Below are positions 22,719-31,063 of a DNA stretch of 64,000 nucleotides, piece by piece. The notes beneath the pieces were generated by a model that saw nothing but the letters and a program-made list of their open reading frames with translations, did no database searches and had not been told where the DNA came from. The DNA comes from JAGOPO01 sp038065515 (GTDB lineage Bacteria; Patescibacteriota; Minisyncoccia; 2-02-FULL-40-12; GWA2-44-9). Location of the stretch: positions 1-64,000 of the forward strand of contig JBBTQV010000016.1 of the NCBI GenBank assembly GCA_038065515.1. The letters are read 5' to 3'. Position numbers and translations under genes: made by a program. The stretch's first letter is position 1. Every line of letters begins with the position of its first letter.

Positions 22719-23204
22719 CTATTGCACAACAATGGTACCGCGCATGGTCGGATGTATATTGCAGCGGTACTCGTATGTGCCGGGAGCCATATTTGCCGTT
22801 TCAAGATCCCACGATGCATTTTGTGGCATTGAACCGCTTTCGAATTTTCCCGTCAGCGATGTCACGGTATGGTTTGAGGAGTCGAGGTTCGTAAACTGGA
22901 TCAGATCCCCTTTCTTGACCGTAAGAGTCGTCGGAACGAACGCAAAATTCTGGATGACAACTGTGTAAAATTTCACTTCGTTTACAATAAGCCCCGGCGT
23001 CGGTGAAGCCGAAACGGGCGTTCCCAGCGGCGTGCGGGAAGGAGTCGGACTGGGAGTTGCGCTAGGCGCCGGAGAGACTGAACCCACTGCCGATGGTGTC
23101 GGCGACACATCTGCGGGAGCATTCGCTCTCTGCTTGCCCCGGTAATACCAAGCTCCTGCGCTAATAATTGCAGCTACCGCGATAAAAATGAGTAATTTTT
23201 TCAT
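22719..23204 (-). CDS. Membrane-anchored cupredoxin (plastocyanin-like)
   Basis: 161 residues. Signal anchor at the N-terminus (LLIFIAVAAIISAGAWYY), a Pro/Ser/Thr linker (about 30-70), then a blue-copper domain: FVPTTLTVKKGDLIQFTNLD, SSNHTVTSLTG with the first His, and YEYRCNIHPTMRGTIVV with Cys, His and Met ligands in the usual C-X2-H-X2-M spacing. Likely an electron carrier or copper-binding protein outside the membrane. No obvious redox partner is adjacent; it lies 12 bases after lepA. Confidence 0.92.
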   Translation of the reverse strand: MKKLLIFIAVAAIISAGAWYYRGKQRANAPADVSPTPSAVGSVSPAPSATPSPTPSRTPLGTPVSASPTPGLIVNEVKFYTVVIQNFAFVPTTLTVKKGDLIQFTNLDSSNHTVTSLTGKFESGSMPQNASWDLETANMAPGTYEYRCNIHPTMRGTIVVQ

Positions 23205-23216
23205 GCCGTTATTGTA

Positions 23217-25013
23217 TCACTTCTTCAGCATTTTCAAGAACACATCATGCGGAATCTGCACGCGACCTTCGGCCTTCATGCGCTTCTTGCCTTTCGCCTG
23301 TTTCTTGAGCAGTTTCATTTTGCGGGTCACATCTCCTCCATACAGGTAGCCCGTCACATCTTTTCGCAATGCGCTGATGGTCTCCCGTGCGATTATTTTC
23401 CCGCCCAACGCCGCCTGAAGCGTGACTTCAAACCACTGCTTCGGCAGTACCTCTTTGAGTTTGGTGACCATCGTGCGTCCGACATACGCCGCCTGTTCTC
23501 GCGGCACGATGCGTGAAAACGGTTCCACAAGTTCACCGGCAACCAGCGTGTCGAGGCGCACCAGGTCGTATGATTGCACTCCTGCCGGCTCATAGCTCAT
23601 GGAAGCATACCCCTGCGAGACCGATTTCAACCGGTCGTAGAAGTCGGTGACGATTTCTGAAAGAGGGACTCGATATTTGAGCACCGATGTCTCGGTACCG
23701 ATATATTCGGTAGCGATGTACATATTGCGGATGGTACCCATGAGCTCCATGACTGCGCCCATATACTGCACGGGAGCTATGACCTCAAGCGCAACGACCG
23801 GTTCGGCAATGTCGGTCCATCGCGACGGGTCGGGCAATAACGCGGCGGAGCGCACCAGCTCGGTACTCCCATCGTTCATTTGCACTTCGTACTGCACCGA
23901 TGGTGTCGTCACAATGAGCTTGAGCCCGAACTCCCGCGTGAGCCGTTCGCTGACAATTTCCACATGAAGCATTCCCAGAAACCCGAGGCGGAAACCGCGT
24001 CCAAGCCCTGCGGATGATTCCGGTTCGTATTGCAACGCCGCATCAGTGAGTTTCAACTTGCCTAATGCGTCTTTGAGCTCATCATATTGCTCACCGTTTT
24101 CGGGAAAGAAACTTGCGAACACCATCGGACGAATTTCGCGGTATCCCGGCAATGGCTCAAAATGCGCAGGGTCGGTGCCCGCCATAGTGATAGTGTCACC
24201 CACTCTGATTTCTCCGGGGTCTTTTAATCCGGTTGCCACATATCCGATTTGTCCTTCATCCAACCGTTGTGCCGCAGTCAGTTTCGGCGCAAAATACCCG
24301 ACCTCCAGCGCATCGGCGCGCGTCCGTGTCGCCCACGCCATGATTTTGTCGTTGTGGCGAATGGAACCGGATACGACGCGAACAAATGCAAGAACGCCTT
24401 TGTACGCATCAAATGAAGAATCGAAGATGATTGCGCGCGTATTCTTGTCATGCGTCCGGCTTTGGGGCGCTGGCACGATACGGATAACGCTGTCGAGCAA
24501 TGCCTGTACATTGTGTCCGGTCTTGCCGGAAATCTCGAGTATTTCTGATTCTTCAACGCCCAACAGATAGGATAATTCTTCCTTCACCTGTGCCGTGCGT
24601 GCGGTTGGCATATCGATCTTGTTCACCGCCGGTATGATGGTGAGCCCCTGGCGTTGCGCAAGATGCAAATTCGCCAGCGTTTGCGCCTGCACACCCTTCG
24701 TTGCGTCCACCAGCAAGATAGCTCCTTCGACGGCAGCCAGCGACCGGCTGACCTCGTATGAGAAATCGACATGGCCCGGCGTGTCGATAAGATTCATCTC
24801 GTATTCGGTGCCGTCGAGCGTGTAGTGCATCCGCACCGGCTGCAGTTTAATGGTGATTCCCCGCTCGCGTTCAAGCTCCATCGTGTCCAGATACTGCTCT
24901 TTCATGTTGCGCTTCTGCACGGTGCCGGTCAGCTCCAAAAAACGGTCCGCAAGCGTGGACTTCCCATGGTCGATATGGGCGATTATACAAAAATTTCTGA
25001 TGTGGCTGGTCAT
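23217..25013 (-). CDS. lepA: Elongation factor 4 (LepA)
   Basis: 598 residues, the usual LepA length. G motifs: AHIDHGKST at about residue 12, RGITI in switch I, DTPGHVDF, and NKIDMP. The LepA-specific C-terminal region is complete, ending KAKGKKRMKAEGRVQIPHDV. It is a ribosome-associated GTPase involved in translation initiation and ribosome assembly. No ribosome site is visible before the ATG. It is upstream of the cupredoxin gene in the same direction. Confidence 0.97.
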   Translation of the reverse strand: MTSHIRNFCIIAHIDHGKSTLADRFLELTGTVQKRNMKEQYLDTMELERERGITIKLQPVRMHYTLDGTEYEMNLIDTPGHVDFSYEVSRSLAAVEGAILLVDATKGVQAQTLANLHLAQRQGLTIIPAVNKIDMPTARTAQVKEELSYLLGVEESEILEISGKTGHNVQALLDSVIRIVPAPQSRTHDKNTRAIIFDSSFDAYKGVLAFVRVVSGSIRHNDKIMAWATRTRADALEVGYFAPKLTAAQRLDEGQIGYVATGLKDPGEIRVGDTITMAGTDPAHFEPLPGYREIRPMVFASFFPENGEQYDELKDALGKLKLTDAALQYEPESSAGLGRGFRLGFLGMLHVEIVSERLTREFGLKLIVTTPSVQYEVQMNDGSTELVRSAALLPDPSRWTDIAEPVVALEVIAPVQYMGAVMELMGTIRNMYIATEYIGTETSVLKYRVPLSEIVTDFYDRLKSVSQGYASMSYEPAGVQSYDLVRLDTLVAGELVEPFSRIVPREQAAYVGRTMVTKLKEVLPKQWFEVTLQAALGGKIIARETISALRKDVTGYLYGGDVTRKMKLLKKQAKGKKRMKAEGRVQIPHDVFLKMLKK

Positions 25014-25064
25014 GCGATGAGTGTGCTAATCTAGCAGAAATACTAGAGTAAATCAAGGTTGAGC

Positions 25065-25093
25065 TTGACTTTTTGTGTATTTTGGAGTATAAT
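25065..25093 (+). promoter_or_regulatory. Near-consensus promoter with AGGAGG ribosome site
   Basis: TTGACT (25065-25070), 17-base spacer, TATAAT (25088-25093). AGGAGG (25106-25111) stands eight bases before the ATG at 25120. One of the strongest expression signals in the window. Confidence 0.88.
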
Positions 25094-25119
25094 GGTTGTG
25101 TTGATAGGAGGAAGAAGAA

Positions 25120-25458
25120 ATGCAGCTCTTTCAGAAGCTATTTCGAAAGCCCCAAGCCATGCCCGCGCATGAATTGGCCGTAGTCGACTTCGATCATGGC
25201 GGGTGTATCACCATCGCGACGCGTCATCGGCGGCTAGATTTGCCGAGGAAACGCAGGGACATCAGACTCCACGATACACTGCTGTCACACGAGCCGTACG
25301 CACATTGCGGAGGAAAGGTCATCTACCGCAGACGATTCGGATGGCTCATCTGTGAGTACTGCGGCCAACTCTGGCTACGGCCTCTGGAGGCGACTACGCT
25401 AGGTAGTCTTCTTCAGCATTTCCACGATGCAGGGTTCGCATGCATCTGGAAGTGGTAA
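25120..25458 (+). CDS. Small putative zinc-binding protein of unknown function
   Basis: 112 residues. Cys residues at HCGGKVIYRRR and ICEYCGQLW form a CGG...CxxC arrangement that could hold zinc together with His residues nearby. The N-terminus is basic (FQKLFRKPQAMPAHE) and there is no signal peptide. The gene is alone between divergent lepA and convergent DUF4012 gene, driven by a near-consensus promoter and AGGAGG site and closed by a bidirectional terminator. No family recognised. Confidence 0.72.
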   Translation: MQLFQKLFRKPQAMPAHELAVVDFDHGGCITIATRHRRLDLPRKRRDIRLHDTLLSHEPYAHCGGKVIYRRRFGWLICEYCGQLWLRPLEATTLGSLLQHFHDAGFACIWKW

Positions 25459-25472
25459 GCGGTGACGGGCAA

Positions 25473-25499
25473 AAAGGCCACGCGATGAGCGTGGCCTTT
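25473..25499. terminator. Bidirectional terminator
   Basis: Stem AAAGGCCACGC / GCGTGGCCTTT with a GATGA loop. T runs lie on both sides (TTTATCATTT on +, TTTTTG on -), so it serves the small gene at 25120 and the DUF4012 gene. Confidence 0.9.
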
Positions 25500-25500
25500 A

Positions 25501-27672
25501 TCATTTCAGCGTGGCCTCAATTTGCACATCCCGTGCAAAGCCATCATGCAATCGCCAGCTGTCCGGCCACTCGGTCAATTTCGGCTTTGAACTTGTAACC
25601 GAAACAGATACGCTTTTTTGTAGAGTAAACTCAAAATCGGTGACATCCAGCCCGGGCTGCCGTTGCACCAATAGCTGATAGTTGTCGGCCACAACACGCG
25701 CCGGCACTACATATTCAATCTGCACCGCTTCAGTGGTGCCCGGTTCTACGGACATCCAAAATGCAAATCCTGTTTTTCCGGATTCTGCGTATGTCACAGC
25801 TCCGCGCGTATCTTTTTTATATGTCGCTTCCAGCGCAACTAAATCCGCATCGCGGACAGCCTTTTCATTTGTATAATCCATCAGCGGACGGTATGAGGGA
25901 TTCTCATTACCACTGATGCCGCGCAACACCGAGCCTTCCGGTACCAACACGCGTATCCATGAATGATTCGACTTGTTGTAAAATCCAAAGTCACTGGTCC
26001 CCCCGTTGTGCCGACGGGTCAGCGTCAACCGGTGCACCATGGTCCCGTCCTGAAGCCAGCTCTCCAGTTTCATCGTGGTATCGGTAACCGCATCGCTTTT
26101 CGCACCCTTGATGTTGGAAATATCCACCATCAGATAATCCCCGTTCGTTTGCTTCACTCCGCCGTCAAACCCTTCGGACACAACATATTTCTCCATCGCG
26201 TCGTCTTCGAAGTACATTATGATGTCGCGCGCATCCAGACCGTCTTTGAACAATGTCAGCAATTGCGCCCACTGCGATGCGGGAGCAGAGCTTAGCCGCT
26301 GCATGATCAACGGTGCCAGGTCGACGATAATCTGCTTCGGGTGCGGACTGTTTGTGTCTTCGACTTCCGACTGCAGTGTTGCAAGAACATTATCCGCAGT
26401 GAGCAGTGTATCGTATTTCGGAAGCGACACGGGGCCCGTAATTTTCAGAATACCGGCCAGGATATCCGGCTTGATGGTAATGACTCCGTCCACCGCGGCA
26501 CCTCCGCCGCGCTGCCAGTACGACATCACCTTGCGCGCCGATGCCGGGAAATCTATCCACCATGCGGCATCGCGCATCCCCCATCCGGGCGTAATGTGTT
26601 GCAACTGCAGCGGCGGCACGACAAGTTCCTTGATTTGGCCGTCCGGATTGTAAATATCATCGGCGCGGAAATCTTTGACACGCCCCTTTTCGAATGTCAG
26701 CAGACCGTAACTGCCGGGGAACCCGCCGGTCGGCCGCAACTCGCTGGAGTTTGTGAACAGCACCAGGTACCGGCGCGGACGGTCGGTGCCCGTCAGACTC
26801 GACAGAAATCCCGTCATCGAGACGGTACGCCCGACCAGTTCTTCAACAGCAGGCAAACGGTCGCGGAGCGAGATGAACTGCCCGCTGTATTGATCGGGTA
26901 ATTCTTGCGGATTGATTCCTCCGATGAGCGCTGATGCTGTATCAACATCTTTCTGCGCCCGGGCAAGCGCATCACGAAATGGTGCCAACGCATCGCCCAA
27001 GGAGGTTTTTTCGACGGAGCCCGCGTCCAAGATGCCGCCGGAAGTGGTCAGCGTATCCAGTGCACCGCTGAGCGCGATGCCGGCGTCGGAAATAAGCCGT
27101 CCTGCATCGAGCAGGTCGCGGCCGATACGCAACGAAGACAGGCCGGGAATGTGAGAAATCAAATTGATGAACGACGGACCAAGCATGTCCAGCTCACGAC
27201 TGGCTCCGTCGAACTGTTCGCGTGCCTGGTTCAGGTCTGTTTTCGCGCCTTCGACATCAAGTTGCTCGAGACTGTCTTTCGCACTCATCAAATATCCGAT
27301 GGCGGCATTGCCCTGCTGAACAACTCTGTTTTTCACTTTGCCGCCGTATTGACTCACATATAAAAGTCCCGCAACAACAATACCGGCACCTAATACCCAC
27401 GGTACGAGCGTGGCAAGCCCTCGCCAGTTGCGAGAAGCCGGCGGCGCTTTTTGCGGATGTTTCAGACGGTGCCGGCCCGCGTTCACCCACGCATCAATAG
27501 GATGCATCTGCACCGGAGCGAATTGCGCAACGGGAAGCTCGTCAGATGTGCTCTGACGCGCAACACGGATTGTCTGCTCCAGTTCGCGGACGATATCTTC
27601 GGAAACTTCAACGGCGTCCGCGCGCGCGCGGACATCGACAACATCGCCGGAGTATCGGCGTCGGGATTGCAT
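25501..27672 (-). CDS. DUF4012 domain-containing surface protein
   Basis: 723 residues. A membrane segment (VLGAGIVVAGLLYVSQYGG) follows about 90 cytoplasmic residues; the rest is extracytoplasmic. It has the DUF4012 region with LVLFTNSSELRPTGGFPGSYG, and the flanking AADNVLATLQSEVED and FYNKSNHSWIRVLVPEGSV stretches usual in this family. DUF4012 proteins are frequent in Patescibacteria and Gram-positive bacteria beside polysaccharide genes, as here (glycosyltransferases immediately upstream). Role in exporting or attaching surface glycans is inferred, not shown. Confidence 0.9.
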   Translation of the reverse strand: MQSRRRYSGDVVDVRARADAVEVSEDIVRELEQTIRVARQSTSDELPVAQFAPVQMHPIDAWVNAGRHRLKHPQKAPPASRNWRGLATLVPWVLGAGIVVAGLLYVSQYGGKVKNRVVQQGNAAIGYLMSAKDSLEQLDVEGAKTDLNQAREQFDGASRELDMLGPSFINLISHIPGLSSLRIGRDLLDAGRLISDAGIALSGALDTLTTSGGILDAGSVEKTSLGDALAPFRDALARAQKDVDTASALIGGINPQELPDQYSGQFISLRDRLPAVEELVGRTVSMTGFLSSLTGTDRPRRYLVLFTNSSELRPTGGFPGSYGLLTFEKGRVKDFRADDIYNPDGQIKELVVPPLQLQHITPGWGMRDAAWWIDFPASARKVMSYWQRGGGAAVDGVITIKPDILAGILKITGPVSLPKYDTLLTADNVLATLQSEVEDTNSPHPKQIIVDLAPLIMQRLSSAPASQWAQLLTLFKDGLDARDIIMYFEDDAMEKYVVSEGFDGGVKQTNGDYLMVDISNIKGAKSDAVTDTTMKLESWLQDGTMVHRLTLTRRHNGGTSDFGFYNKSNHSWIRVLVPEGSVLRGISGNENPSYRPLMDYTNEKAVRDADLVALEATYKKDTRGAVTYAESGKTGFAFWMSVEPGTTEAVQIEYVVPARVVADNYQLLVQRQPGLDVTDFEFTLQKSVSVSVTSSKPKLTEWPDSWRLHDGFARDVQIEATLK

Positions 27673-27678
27673 ACCCGT

Positions 27679-28821
27679 TCAGTATACCACGGAGCGCAGT
27701 TGCTGCAGCGTCTGACGGGCAGTATCAGGCCATGAAAATCGCGTAACGCGTTCGTATCCTTTCGCAATCAGCCGCGACCGTAGCCCTGCGTCAAGCAACA
27801 CCGCTTCTAATGCGGCGGTAATACCTTCAATACGGTACGGATCCACCAGAAGTCCTGCGTCTCCGATAACCTCCACAACCGATGATGTCGCGCCAGCCAC
27901 AACCGGTGTCCCGCACGCCATAGCCTCCAACGGCGGGAATCCGAACCCTTCTAAAAGCGATGGGTACGCCAGAACGGATGCCGCAGACAGTATCAGCGGC
28001 CGCTCCGCGCGGTCAATCCGGTCGAGAAACTTCACCATACCGGGAGTGCGTGTTGCACGGATCGACCGCATCAACTCCTGCTCCATCCAACCGGACTGAC
28101 CGGCGATAACCAGTTGCATATTCTGCATACCCTCTCTGCGCCGAAGCAGGTTCCACGCCGCCACGAGAGCGGGAAGATTTTTGCGCGGCTCGCGTGTTCC
28201 CAATGCCAGTATAAACGGCCCTTCGATGTCGTGCGATTCGCACCACTGCCGTATGACTTGCTCCGACGGACGGCGCAGCAGCGGATCCGTACCCGAATGC
28301 ACGACGGCGATGCGTTCCGGTGCGATGCCGTACACACCGGTGAGGTCGTCGGCCGTCGACCGGGAAACCGCAATAATGCGGTCTGACGCCCGCACCTGCG
28401 CGCGCGGACGCATCTGAATGTCGTGCCAGCGGCGGCGGTGCCACGACAACAACTGCGGCATGCGCTCGTACGAGAGGTCATGCCATGTCATCACTCGCCG
28501 ACATGATGGTGAGAGTGCCCCCAGTAAGAAATGCGGAAAGAAAAACACATCGACGCCTCCGATGATGGTATCCAGAAACGGACGCCCGGTGAGCCGCGTC
28601 CGCAACCACAGCGCGCGGTTGGACATGCCGGTTTCATACACTTTCACATTGGGCATCTCCATCCATGACCGTCGCGTCAACGGCGCACGGCCGCTATAAA
28701 ACAGTTTCCACTGCACAGCGAACTCCAACGGAATCATGTGCGCCAACAACTGTTCGGTATATTCTTCAATACCGCTCGCGCGTCCGGTTCCCAACACCCT
28801 GATATCAACTCCAATCCTCAT
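27679..28821 (-). CDS. GT4-family glycosyltransferase
   Basis: 380 residues in the GT-B fold. N-terminal half: DIRVLGTGRASGIEEYTEQL. C-terminal donor site: FILALGTREPRKNLPALVAA, VLAYPSLLEGFGFPPLEAMA with the E-X7-E motif, and ACGTPVVAGATSSVVEVIGD. Probably transfers a nucleotide-activated sugar to a lipid-linked oligosaccharide. Its ATG at 28821 overlaps the stop of the transposase gene (ATGA) and lies beside one terminal repeat of that cassette, so the cassette was inserted right at its 5' end and may affect its expression. Confidence 0.92.
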   Translation of the reverse strand: MRIGVDIRVLGTGRASGIEEYTEQLLAHMIPLEFAVQWKLFYSGRAPLTRRSWMEMPNVKVYETGMSNRALWLRTRLTGRPFLDTIIGGVDVFFFPHFLLGALSPSCRRVMTWHDLSYERMPQLLSWHRRRWHDIQMRPRAQVRASDRIIAVSRSTADDLTGVYGIAPERIAVVHSGTDPLLRRPSEQVIRQWCESHDIEGPFILALGTREPRKNLPALVAAWNLLRRREGMQNMQLVIAGQSGWMEQELMRSIRATRTPGMVKFLDRIDRAERPLILSAASVLAYPSLLEGFGFPPLEAMACGTPVVAGATSSVVEVIGDAGLLVDPYRIEGITAALEAVLLDAGLRSRLIAKGYERVTRFSWPDTARQTLQQLRSVVY

Positions 28822-29444
28822 CTGTCAATGGGCACCATTGACAGATCGTCGGTGGCGCATTTATCTGATCGATACTCTTCAATAAATTTCGAGTATCCCG
28901 CTCGATCTGGGAACTGGCTAAGAATAATGTCTTTTTCACACCATTCGCCATTCCCCTCCCCAAAGTATTCCCCACAACTACTCCATTGATACGCTGCTGA
29001 ATTTTTCACTAGACCATCCTTGCAGGGGTTATTATGTATATATGCCGAGAGATTTTTGAGATATTGATTATCTCCGATATTTCTTTGCTTAAATTGGTCT
29101 TGGAATATGTGGCCGACTCTTTTGTGTTTCAGATTGAAATATTTTGAATAGCTTGTGCAAATTCTCATCATGAGAACGCTCGTAGGAATTTCTTTGTTCT
29201 GTCCGATTAATAAGTGAAAATGATTCGGCATGAGACAATATGCGATAAGTGAAAATGCCCCCACCGGGAGCGAATGCATTCTCCGTGGTAATTTATTACG
29301 ATCGGGATAAATATTCTGGACAAGTCGGAGTAAAAAGAATTGATAATCAGCGGAATCAAGAAAAATATCCTGCCTTGCGTTCCCCCGATTATAAATATGA
29401 AAATACCCACCCGGCACAGAATCTTTGTAGTCGCGATCATTCAT
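28818..29444 (-). CDS. REP-associated/IS200-type Y1 transposase
   Basis: 208 residues of the Y1_Tnp (TnpA_REP) class: YFHIYNRGNARQDIF at the N-terminus, AYCLMPNHFHLLIGQ with the HUH histidines (HFH), KYFNLKHKRVGHIFQDQFK, and YLKNLSAYIHNNPCKDGLV with the catalytic-Tyr region. These enzymes nick and join single-stranded DNA at small hairpins. The start at 29444 is chosen; the longer frame reads through the terminal repeat. No TnpB is present. The C-terminus (SMVPIDR) is encoded by the repeat itself. AT-rich compared with neighbours. Confidence 0.9.
   Translation of the reverse strand: MNDRDYKDSVPGGYFHIYNRGNARQDIFLDSADYQFFLLRLVQNIYPDRNKLPRRMHSLPVGAFSLIAYCLMPNHFHLLIGQNKEIPTSVLMMRICTSYSKYFNLKHKRVGHIFQDQFKQRNIGDNQYLKNLSAYIHNNPCKDGLVKNSAAYQWSSCGEYFGEGNGEWCEKDIILSQFPDRAGYSKFIEEYRSDKCATDDLSMVPIDR
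28822..28844. repeat. Terminal palindrome of the transposase cassette, left copy
   Basis: CTGTCAATGG-GCA-CCATTGACAG, a perfect 10-base stem hairpin. Its reverse complement matches the copy at 29473-29491. It lies directly before the glycosyltransferase start. Confidence 0.85.
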
Positions 29445-29472
29445 ATGCCCGATACTAGAGTGTTTTCTGACG

Positions 29473-29491
29473 CTGTCAATGGTGCCCATTG
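29473..29491. repeat. Terminal palindrome of the transposase cassette, right copy
   Basis: CTGTCAATGGTGCCCATTG, matching the other end in inverted form but with a degenerate last arm (CCAT instead of ACAG). Confidence 0.8.
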
Positions 29492-29536
29492 CCATCTAGG
29501 GTAGCTCGTGGCTCATAACAGCGCTAATAGGCCATG

Positions 29537-30613
29537 TTAGCTGTTCAGAAGCGTAGACATTTTCTTAACAAACACCGGAATATCGAAACGGTCGGCCTGA
29601 CCCCGGCATACCGTTGGTAGCCACTTCATCCGGCTCGCACGGTCCACGGCCGCCATCAGAGACTCTTCGGTTTGTTCATCAAAAAACACGCCGGTGATGC
29701 GGTCGATAATCGTTTCCAGTGCGCCGCCGCCGCGGTATGCGATGACGGGACGACCGGAAGCCATGGCTTCGAGCGGGACAATGCCGAAATCCTCTTCCTG
29801 CGGGAACAGCACTGCACGGGCATCGCCGTACAGTACGGCAAGCTGTTCGTCAGTGATCGCGCCGATAAACTCGATGTTCGGTTTGGCCAGTGCGCGCAGG
29901 CGACGCTCTTCAACGCCGGTGCCCACGATTTTCAGCGGCCAACCCAGCCGGTTAAACGCACGAATGGCCAAATCAAAATTCTTGTACGCCACCAGCCGTC
30001 CGACCATGAGCCAGTAACTTCCCGGCTTATGGCTGACCGCAAATTTCGAGACATTCACCGGCGGATACACCACAACGGAATCTTTTCCGTAGTATTTAGC
30101 GATACGCCGTTTCACACAATCGGATATGGCAATCCATTCGTCCACGCGCTCGGCGGCCTGGCGGTCCCACACGCGCAGGTACGACAATCCCAACGGCGCG
30201 AGCTTGCCGATAGGAATCGGATACCCGAACCGTTGTGCAAACCGCTGGCTGTCATCCCACAAAAACCGCGGAGGGGTGAGGCAGTAACAAATGTGCCGCG
30301 TGTGCGGCGCCGTAATCACGCCTTTGGCGAACGATGCCGATACCGACAGCACGGTGTCGAACGCGCCGGTATCAAACTGCTCGATAGCCAGCGGCATCAG
30401 CGGTGAATACAAGTGGTGCCACCGCCGTGCAAACGGCAGGCGCTGGAGAAACGATGTTCGTATTATTTTGCCGTCGAACACTCCTCCGGTCATCGCGCGG
30501 TCGTAGAGTGTGGTGTAGATGGGCGCGTATGGCAACATCGTGCCGAGCACCTGCAGGACGCGTTCGGCGCCGCCGTACTGATTCAGATATTCATGGATGA
30601 TAGCGGCTTTCAT
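29537..30613 (-). CDS. GT4-family glycosyltransferase
   Basis: 358 residues. The N-terminus IIHEYLNQYGGAERVLQVL has the Gly-rich acceptor-site loop of GT4 enzymes. The donor half has YWLMVGRLVAYKNFDLAIRA, KIVGTGVEERRLRAL, VLFPQEEDFGIVPLEAMASG (E-X7-E) and RPVIAYRGGGALETI. Likely a mannosyl- or related transferase of a surface polysaccharide; the sugar cannot be told. It and the GT gene downstream were probably adjacent before the transposase cassette came between them. Confidence 0.92.
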   Translation of the reverse strand: MKAAIIHEYLNQYGGAERVLQVLGTMLPYAPIYTTLYDRAMTGGVFDGKIIRTSFLQRLPFARRWHHLYSPLMPLAIEQFDTGAFDTVLSVSASFAKGVITAPHTRHICYCLTPPRFLWDDSQRFAQRFGYPIPIGKLAPLGLSYLRVWDRQAAERVDEWIAISDCVKRRIAKYYGKDSVVVYPPVNVSKFAVSHKPGSYWLMVGRLVAYKNFDLAIRAFNRLGWPLKIVGTGVEERRLRALAKPNIEFIGAITDEQLAVLYGDARAVLFPQEEDFGIVPLEAMASGRPVIAYRGGGALETIIDRITGVFFDEQTEESLMAAVDRASRMKWLPTVCRGQADRFDIPVFVKKMSTLLNS

Positions 30614-30626
30614 ATAAAATTAAACT

Positions 30627-30648
30627 TCAAGAATCAAATATCAAAATG
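30627..30648. repeat. Inverted repeat flanking the four-helix-bundle gene, left
   Basis: TCAAGAATCAAATATCAAAA followed by TG; 20 of 22 bases match the inverted copy at 31037-31058. Confidence 0.7.
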
Positions 30649-30661
30649 ACAATGAATAAAT

Positions 30662-31039
30662 CTAAATAGTTTTCTTCTTTTTGAGCGTCAAGATACTTGG
30701 ACCCAATATGTTAGCAATTTCGGTAATTTCAGCGAGCAGGAGAGTTGCTTTTGATTCCGTAGCTTGCTTGGTGTCGCGTAACAATGCAAGCCAAAGTTTC
30801 GATTCATTCGCTGACTTCAGGGAATGGGTGAAGAAATTGATAAAATCCCGACGGGAGCTAGCCGCCGAAGCTTCGGTATAGTTGGCAATAATACTCGTTC
30901 CGCTTCTTAACAACTGCTTCCCCATAACATCGCCAGAAGTACCTTTTGGCAGATGCTCAACAAAGCTCACGAGATTGAGAGTCCATTGATAGAGGCGTTT
31001 TTTGAACTCGTATTTGAATTTTGATGTGTCATTTTGCAT
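30662..31039 (-). CDS. Four-helix-bundle protein (bS23/IVP family)
   Basis: 125 residues, all helical. KLYQWTLNLVSFVEHLPKG-like start (FKKRLYQWTLNLVSFVEHL), LLRSGTSIIANYTEASAASS, and SANESKLWLALLRDTK are the conserved blocks of the family first found encoded in 23S rRNA intervening sequences and now seen as free cassettes in many genomes. Its function is unknown; it is structurally related to Avd proteins of DGRs but lacks the LGGW block. It is flanked by 22-base inverted repeats, one overlapping the ATG. AT-rich relative to neighbours. Confidence 0.9.
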   Translation of the reverse strand: MQNDTSKFKYEFKKRLYQWTLNLVSFVEHLPKGTSGDVMGKQLLRSGTSIIANYTEASAASSRRDFINFFTHSLKSANESKLWLALLRDTKQATESKATLLLAEITEIANILGPSILTLKKKKTI

Positions 31040-31058
31040 TTTGATATTTTATTTTTGA
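31037..31058. repeat. Inverted repeat flanking the four-helix-bundle gene, right
   Basis: CATTTTGATATTTTATTTTT followed by GA; includes the start codon of the four-helix-bundle gene. Pairs with 30627-30648. Confidence 0.7.
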
Positions 31059-31063
31059 TTTCT

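Noticed and set aside
28818..29495. Full IS605-type element
   Set aside because: No TnpB frame is present and the ends are short REP-like hairpins, so a REP/IS200-type cassette fits better.
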